A DNA stretch of 64,000 bases, from assembly GCA_016196825.1 (NCBI GenBank), contig JACPWY010000010.1:1-64000 (forward strand), read 5' to 3'. The notes below the pieces were generated by a model. It saw only the letters and a list, made by a program, of their open reading frames with translations, was not told the origin of the DNA and ran no database searches. Shown in pieces: positions 59,158 through 64,000 of the stretch. Each line of letters opens with the position of its first letter. Position 1 is the stretch's first letter. Both the position numbers and the translations under genes were made by a program. Source of the DNA: Deltaproteobacteria bacterium (GTDB taxonomy: Bacteria; Bdellovibrionota; FAC87; UBA2466).

Positions 59158-60572
59158 TTTCGGCGGCAGAGGGTTTCGAGACCTGCGCCTTTCACCCACA
59201 CTTCGTAATGTTCGTCGGCTCGACAAAGCGTGTACCCGCGCATCGCAAGGGAATCACCTCTCCGGGTGGCCGCAATCACAATCTGCCCGTTTGCAGCCGC
59301 GACCCCAGAAAGAATGAGTGAGTCTCGGTCCCAATACCAATTGCTGAACTGACGATAGATCCAATCCCCCTCGGTAATCCCAACCGTTTCCAAGGGCGCA
59401 GGTGATCGTTTCACCAGCGCTCGCATGAGCGGTTGCAGACGAAAAAAGTCCTCGGGGCCTTTGCGGCGCATTGAGAACGGGGCAATGTTCCAAAACACGT
59501 GGCTCGCTAGGCCCAAGATGAAAGCCATCTTGAGCCAACTCAACTGCGGCCACCGCTCGCTCAAAGCACATAAGCCCACCGCGGCCATCAGATTGAGGTA
59601 TGGAAAGATTCCATAGTAATAATGAAGGTTCGCAAATCCGAGAGTGGCATTGGCCCCCACAAACATCGCGGCCCCTCCAAGCGCCACTCCGAAGACTCGT
59701 CGATAACGCGAGCCGCGCCCAATCTCAAGGACCGAAAGGATCGAAAGGGTTAAAGCTGGGGCCCCGAGAAGAACAAGCTTCCGCAGGAACGGCCAAGGGC
59801 CAACGCCCGCCCCAACGACCACTGCCCGCTCGACAAATGAGCTACTGTAATAGAGCGAACCAAAGTAGTAGTCGCCATAGTGGCGCTGAACCAAACAAAA
59901 CACCACCACTGGCGCCAACGATACAAACCCCAGAAGCCAAATACCCAAAGACCGAAAGATCGCGCCCCGCAGCTCCACAAGAGCGAGCAGCCCTATCGTC
60001 CCCAACGCCGGCAGGGCCGCAAAGCCCTTTGTCATGTAAGCTCCCGATAGAAAAAGACCGCTCCAGACACTGAATCGCCAATTGCGTCCCTCAACCCAGC
60101 GATAGAAAAAATAGAGGGCTCCGAAACCAAAGAAGGTCAGAGGAACCTCGAGGTAGAGCGTCGCGAAACGACCCACAAAATTGAGATCGATCAGACACAA
60201 GAAAGCAAAGACCCGTGCAAGCCCGAGGCCCGCCAGTTGAATGCCCAAACGGAAAAGAAAATAGAAGGTCCCTGATCCAAAAAGGAGTCCCAGAATTCGC
60301 GTGGCGGAGTCAGCGAAGCCTAATACTTTGAAGACACCACCCTGGAGCCAGAAAATCAGAAACGGTTGTTCGAAAAACTGGGGAAAGAGCGTGTCGCTGA
60401 ACTTGAGACTCCACCACGTTCCGGTTCGCGCGAAATTTCTCGCAACCACAGCGTAGACAGCGGGATCGAGCGAGATGCCCTGTTCAAAAAGTCGAGGCGA
60501 CGCCATCAAGAACGCAGCCATCACCCACAGCCAGGCTTCTTTACTCTCGAATCTTGTCGCAGAGCTTGTCAT
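59154..60572 (-). CDS. GT39/ArnT-like integral membrane glycosyltransferase
   Basis: The 472-residue protein has about eleven membrane segments and the PMT/ArnT layout: an acidic first loop (QGISLDPAVYAVVARNFARTGTWWSL), then FPQFFEQPFLIFWLQGGVFKVLGFADSATRILGLLFG, and a C-terminal soluble domain. Family members move sugars from polyprenyl-phosphate carriers to lipids or proteins at the periplasmic face. ATG 60572 has AGGAGA upstream and lies within the ilvC 3' end (32-bp overlap). Confidence 0.85.
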   Translation of the reverse strand: MTSSATRFESKEAWLWVMAAFLMASPRLFEQGISLDPAVYAVVARNFARTGTWWSLKFSDTLFPQFFEQPFLIFWLQGGVFKVLGFADSATRILGLLFGSGTFYFLFRLGIQLAGLGLARVFAFLCLIDLNFVGRFATLYLEVPLTFFGFGALYFFYRWVEGRNWRFSVWSGLFLSGAYMTKGFAALPALGTIGLLALVELRGAIFRSLGIWLLGFVSLAPVVVFCLVQRHYGDYYFGSLYYSSSFVERAVVVGAGVGPWPFLRKLVLLGAPALTLSILSVLEIGRGSRYRRVFGVALGGAAMFVGANATLGFANLHYYYGIFPYLNLMAAVGLCALSERWPQLSWLKMAFILGLASHVFWNIAPFSMRRKGPEDFFRLQPLMRALVKRSPAPLETVGITEGDWIYRQFSNWYWDRDSLILSGVAAANGQIVIAATRRGDSLAMRGYTLCRADEHYEVWVKGAGLETLCRRN

Positions 60573-61491
60573 AGGTCTCCTGGAGAGAGCTTGCCGCAAT
60601 TTTCTCGCTCGCCTCTTTCAAAGTTGGCATCCCCTTCCGCGCCTCCGCCATCCACCGCGCGGCAAATTCTCCGGAACGAATTGCCTCAAAGACCCGCTCC
60701 ATTTCGGCGCGCGCTTCCGCGTTGATTAGCTTCCGGCCGACCGTCTGCCCACCATAGTAAGCGGTGGGACTGATCCGCTGAGTCATCCCCTTCGGTCCGC
60801 ACTCAAGAAGAAGGTCAATGATGAGCTTCGCCTCATAAAAACACTCAAAGAAGGCCATTTCCGGTTGGTGGCCCCGCGCGATCAGAATATCGTACGCCGC
60901 CTCAATCAGCTGTGGAATGCCGCCACAAAGCACTGTCTGTTCGCCGAAGAGATCGCACTCGACCTCCTCTTGGAAGGTTGTCTCTTTGAGATACTTCTGC
61001 GCCACGCCGATCGCCTCAGCATACCAAAGGGCCACCTTTCGAACCGTCTCCGGATGTTCTGACGGCCCAACAGCAAAAACACCGGGCAAATATCGACGTG
61101 TTTCATAGTTCTTTCTCAGCCACACACCGGCTCCCTTGGGAGAGACCAGAAAAAAATGGCTCTTCTCCCACCGCTTCAGGCCGCAAAAATGAACGGCAAA
61201 GCCATGAGAAAAGCCCAGGAACAGGCCGTTCAACCGCTCACCCAGGTCGGAATAGACACCCGGTATCACGTGATCCGGCAAAAGAAACATCACTACCTCG
61301 GCGTGAAAAACCGCATCCGAAAAATCCGACACCGTGAATCCATCGCGTTTGGCCTGTTCGGCTCCAGCCCCTGGCCGCGCACCAACGAAGACTGAAACCC
61401 CACTGTCCCTGAGATTGAGCGCCTGGGCACGCCCCTGGTTCCCATACCCGAGAATGGCCACGGGCAGGCGGATGGAGGCGACGGCTTGCAT
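60541..61491 (-). CDS. ilvC: Ketol-acid reductoisomerase
   Basis: IlvC converts acetohydroxy acids in valine, leucine and isoleucine synthesis. The 316-residue class I form has the NADPH motif [44 protein letters not shown], a PKGAG loop (usually PKGPG), and the metal-site [17 protein letters not shown] and [13 protein letters not shown]. It is slightly shorter and more divergent than average. A -10 (TATACC) lies only 6 nt before the ATG. The gene is divergent from uvrB over a 52-bp gap. Confidence 0.92.
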   Translation of the reverse strand: MQAVASIRLPVAILGYGNQGRAQALNLRDSGVSVFVGARPGAGAEQAKRDGFTVSDFSDAVFHAEVVMFLLPDHVIPGVYSDLGERLNGLFLGFSHGFAVHFCGLKRWEKSHFFLVSPKGAGVWLRKNYETRRYLPGVFAVGPSEHPETVRKVALWYAEAIGVAQKYLKETTFQEEVECDLFGEQTVLCGGIPQLIEAAYDILIARGHQPEMAFFECFYEAKLIIDLLLECGPKGMTQRISPTAYYGGQTVGRKLINAEARAEMERVFEAIRSGEFAARWMAEARKGMPTLKEASEKIAASSLQETYDKLCDKIRE

Positions 61492-61497
61492 GGGTTG

Positions 61498-61534
61498 GGT
61501 ATACTTGTTCGCTGTCGATTTTCAAGAGTATACT
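61498..61534. promoter_or_regulatory. Overlapping divergent promoters of ilvC and uvrB
   Basis: Minus strand (ilvC): TTGAAA (61525-61520), 16-bp spacer, TATACC (61503-61498), then 6 nt to ATG. Plus strand (uvrB): TTGTTC (61505-61510), 18-bp spacer, TATACT (61529-61534), then 9 nt to ATG. The two promoters interlock face to face, and both imply very short or absent 5' leaders. Confidence 0.6.
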
Positions 61535-61543
61535 CCGAGGGTT

Positions 61544-63547
61544 ATGCCTCTCTTCCAGCTGGAAAGCCCCTTCAAACCACGGGGTGATCAGCCTAAGGCG
61601 ATTACACAGATCTCCGAGACCATTTTGGCTGGAGGCAAGAACGTCGTCCTATTGGGCGTCACCGGCAGCGGTAAGACCTTCACGATGGCTCATGTCATTG
61701 CCAACCTGGAACGCCCAACCCTCGTGATGGCCCCCAACAAGACTCTTGCAGCCCAGCTTTATTCCGAATTTCGCGAGCTATTCCCCAAGAATGCCGTCGA
61801 ATATTTCGTCAGCTACTACGACTACTACCAACCCGAGGCCTATATTCCCTCGAGTGACACCTACATTGAGAAGGACTCGGCCATCAACGATCAAATCGAC
61901 CAACTGCGACACTCAGCTACCCGCAGCCTCCTCTCCCGTCGAGATGTGATCATCGTGGCGAGCGTCTCGTGCATCTACGGCCTCGGGTCTCCGGAGCAGT
62001 ACCGTGAGATGGTGATCGCGATTAAGAAGGGAGAGGAGTTTAGACGCGACAATCTACTTCTTCACCTTGTTGAGATTCAATACGAGCGAAACGACATCGA
62101 TTTTCACCGCGGTACATTCCGCGTGCGAGGCGATGTCGTCGAAATCTTTCCCGCCTTCGAAGAGAACCTCGCCTACCGGGTCCATTTCTGGGGCGACGAA
62201 GTGGAGAAGATCGAAAAGATGGACCCTCTCACCGGAAGGACCGTCGAAACTCTAGATCATCTCGATATCTACCCCGGAAGCCACTATGTCACGGAACGGG
62301 ACCAACTCACGAAGGCGATCAAATCAATCCAAGAGGAACTCCGCGAACGCCTGACCCAACTCAAAACCAGTAATGCGCTCGTTGAGGCACAACGCCTGGA
62401 GAGTCGCACTTACTACGACATCGAGATGCTCGAGGAAATGGGCTACTGCAACGGCATTGAAAATTACAGTCGCCACCTCACCGGGCGGGCCCCCGGGGCG
62501 CCGCCGCCCACTCTGATCGAGTATTTCCCGAGCGATTTTCTCCTTTTTATCGATGAGTCTCACGTAACCGTTCCCCAAATTGGCGGAATGTATCGCGGCG
62601 ATCGTGCGCGCAAGGAGACCCTCGTCACCCATGGTTTCCGCCTGCCCTCAGCCCTCGATAATCGGCCCCTGAATTTCTCAGAGTTCGAGAGCCTCGCCAA
62701 CGTCACGGTCTATGTGTCAGCGACTCCGGGCGATTTTGAGATGAAGAAATCCGCGGGAAGGGTGATTGAGCAGATTATTCGGCCCACAGGGCTCCTGGAT
62801 CCGACGCTTGTCATCAGGCCAGCGCGTGGCGCGGTCGACGACCTCTATCAGGAGATCCGAAAGCGGATCGAAAAGAAGCAGCGCGTACTGGTGACGACCC
62901 TGACAAAACGAATGGCCGAGGATCTGACCGAGTATTACCAAAAGATGGGGATCAAGGTTCAGTATCTCCATTCCGATATCGATGCGCTTGAACGCGTTGA
63001 GATCATTCGGCAGCTCCGCATGGGGGTCTTTGATGTTCTCGTAGGCATCAACCTGTTGAGAGAGGGTCTCGACATTCCGGAGTGCGGGCTTGTGGCGATC
63101 CTCGACGCCGATAAGGAGGGTTTTCTTCGCAGCGCACGCTCGCTCACCCAGACGATCGGCCGTGCCGCTCGTAATCTCGACGGAACAGTCATTCTTTACG
63201 CCGATAGGGAAACCGATTCGATTCGTTTTGCCGTGAGTGAAACCGAAAGACGACGAAAAATTCAGCTCGACTACAACACCGAAAACAACATCACCCCACA
63301 GAGTGTGCAGAAGAATATCCAGAGCGGCCTCTACGCCGCCGAAGCCAGCGACTACTACGAGATCAGGGTGGCCGAACCGGCGGCCGACTATGACTTCAAG
63401 GGTGGCAATATCAGCAAGGAAATTACTCGGGTCGAAAAGCTCATGCGCAAGGCCGCCTCCCAACTTCAATTTGAACGTGCTGCCGAATTGCGCGATCGCC
63501 TCAACGCGCTAAAGAGGCTGTTACTCGACCTTCCCGAGCAGCGGTAG
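61544..63547 (+). CDS. uvrB: Excinuclease ABC subunit B
   Basis: UvrB verifies DNA damage in nucleotide excision repair. From ATG 61544 ([20 protein letters not shown]) it has 667 residues, the normal length; the ORF-track start at 61334 lies inside ilvC. Motifs: Walker [13 protein letters not shown], the beta-hairpin [60 protein letters not shown], and the C-terminal UVR domain ([19 protein letters not shown]) for UvrC contact. It overlaps the convergent ComEC-like gene by 82 bp. Confidence 0.97.
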   Translation: MPLFQLESPFKPRGDQPKAITQISETILAGGKNVVLLGVTGSGKTFTMAHVIANLERPTLVMAPNKTLAAQLYSEFRELFPKNAVEYFVSYYDYYQPEAYIPSSDTYIEKDSAINDQIDQLRHSATRSLLSRRDVIIVASVSCIYGLGSPEQYREMVIAIKKGEEFRRDNLLLHLVEIQYERNDIDFHRGTFRVRGDVVEIFPAFEENLAYRVHFWGDEVEKIEKMDPLTGRTVETLDHLDIYPGSHYVTERDQLTKAIKSIQEELRERLTQLKTSNALVEAQRLESRTYYDIEMLEEMGYCNGIENYSRHLTGRAPGAPPPTLIEYFPSDFLLFIDESHVTVPQIGGMYRGDRARKETLVTHGFRLPSALDNRPLNFSEFESLANVTVYVSATPGDFEMKKSAGRVIEQIIRPTGLLDPTLVIRPARGAVDDLYQEIRKRIEKKQRVLVTTLTKRMAEDLTEYYQKMGIKVQYLHSDIDALERVEIIRQLRMGVFDVLVGINLLREGLDIPECGLVAILDADKEGFLRSARSLTQTIGRAARNLDGTVILYADRETDSIRFAVSETERRRKIQLDYNTENNITPQSVQKNIQSGLYAAEASDYYEIRVAEPAADYDFKGGNISKEITRVEKLMRKAASQLQFERAAELRDRLNALKRLLLDLPEQR

Positions 63548-64000
63548 ACCCCACACGACCCGTGCCATGTTCGGCACTCCATCAACCCTTCCCGGTGGAT
63601 GCTCACTTCCACGAAACCATCGACATCGGTGCGCAGCAGAGGGATCCCAAGCGCTTGATAGCGTTTAACCACGCTGGGGTGAGGGTGATGATAACGATTC
63701 CGCCACCCGAGGCTCGCCACTGCGAGCTGAGGGCTAGTCGCCAGAAGGAAACTCTTCGCACTCGACGTTTTACTCCCGTGGTGGGCCACCTTAAGAAGAT
63801 CGATAGTGTGTCCTCCTCTTTTCAGCCATTCCGACTCCGCCGGCATCTCAACATCGGCCGTGAGCAGAACCCGGCACCCTCCATATTCCAGCTCCACAAT
63901 CACGGAGCGATCGTTGTCGCCACACCAACCGCATGCGTGCCCCATTGGAGAAAGCACCATACGCGCCGAACCCGCCTGAAATTCCGATCTTCCTGTGATC
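63466..64000 (-). CDS. ComEC/Rec2-like protein, C-terminal metallo-beta-lactamase part (runs off the window)
   Basis: The frame is open to the window edge, so only the 3' part is seen. It shows the C-terminal beta-lactamase-like region of Com[78 protein letters not shown]. In ComEC this periplasmic domain is thought to degrade or bind the incoming DNA strand. The last 40 residues overlap uvrB and look non-conserved. The upstream channel domain must lie beyond 64 kb. If it is absent, this would be a stand-alone MBL protein. Confidence 0.82.
   Translation of the reverse strand, partial: ITGRSEFQAGSARMVLSPMGHACGWCGDNDRSVIVELEYGGCRVLLTADVEMPAESEWLKRGGHTIDLLKVAHHGSKTSSAKSFLLATSPQLAVASLGWRNRYHHPHPSVVKRYQALGIPLLRTDVDGFVEVSIHREGLMECRTWHGSCGVYRCSGRSSNSLFSALRRSRNSAARSN

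Overview
The window is a dense chromosomal segment from a Gram-negative bacterium. Many products carry Sec signal peptides or lipoboxes, there is an outer-membrane-barrel-like protein, and peptidoglycan recycling genes are present. The mix of RNase J, GatCAB, HD-GYP/PilZ, DivIVA, a papain-like protease, DUF2330 and topoisomerase VI, plus many secreted proteins I cannot name, fits a Bdellovibrionota/Oligoflexia or other former 'deltaproteobacterial' lineage best. That placement is inference; no marker in the window settles it.

Layout. 0-2.2 kb: accessory start with a truncated trypsin-like gene, an AbrB/PIN toxin-antitoxin pair, a small exported protein and a complex inverted-repeat element abutting metK. 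2.1-10.2 kb: housekeeping (metK, LysM protein, RNase J, HD-GYP, AmpG-like permease, membrane dipeptidase). 10.4-19.6 kb: accessory zone starting at tRNA-Gln. It holds a methyltransferase, a DUF433/DUF5615 toxin-antitoxin pair, three copies of a short direct repeat, a partial tRNA-Gln copy, a P1-peptidase gene lacking its 3' half, a glycosyltransferase remnant, a second inverted-repeat element and several orphan secreted proteins. 19.7-26.1 kb: a tightly overlapping hisS-aspS-glpA-glpB-ferredoxin operon. 26.1-31.2 kb: small regulatory and envelope genes (PilZ, coiled-coil, HTH, DivIVA, hybrid-like histidine kinase). 31.3-37.4 kb: gatC-gatA-gatB-gmd-plsY-thioredoxin operon. 37.4-40.6 kb: GNAT and UvrD/PcrA. 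40.8-44.9 kb: a BlaI-type repressor, a BlaR1-type M56 protease fused to a lytic transglycosylase, and a divergent HEAT-cyclophilin gene. 45-53.6 kb: papain-like protease, topoisomerase VI A and B, gltA, proC, DUF2330 and an RnfD/NqrB-like membrane protein. 53.7-59.2 kb: tRNA-Val, a SMC/ABC-like ATPase and mixed accessory and secreted proteins. 59.2-64 kb: a GT39-like glycosyltransferase, ilvC, uvrB and the C-terminal part of a ComEC-like protein running off the window.

How genes work together. AspRS carries the His/Gly pair linked to relaxed tRNA specificity, and GatCAB is present, so amide tRNAs are probably made by transamidation. GlpA-GlpB with a small membrane ferredoxin should pass glycerol-3-phosphate electrons to the membrane. 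The AmpG-like permease and the BlaI/M56-transglycosylase unit point to cell-wall-fragment handling and sensing.

The most interesting signals are: the M56-transglycosylase fusion with two palindromic operators 22 bp apart; bacterial topoisomerase VI; a repeat family whose loops are conserved while its stems change in a compensatory way; the tRNA-Gln-associated cassette-like island; and several genes whose -10 box sits 6-9 nt before the start codon, suggesting leaderless mRNAs. All calls come from reading the sequence; no database search was run.
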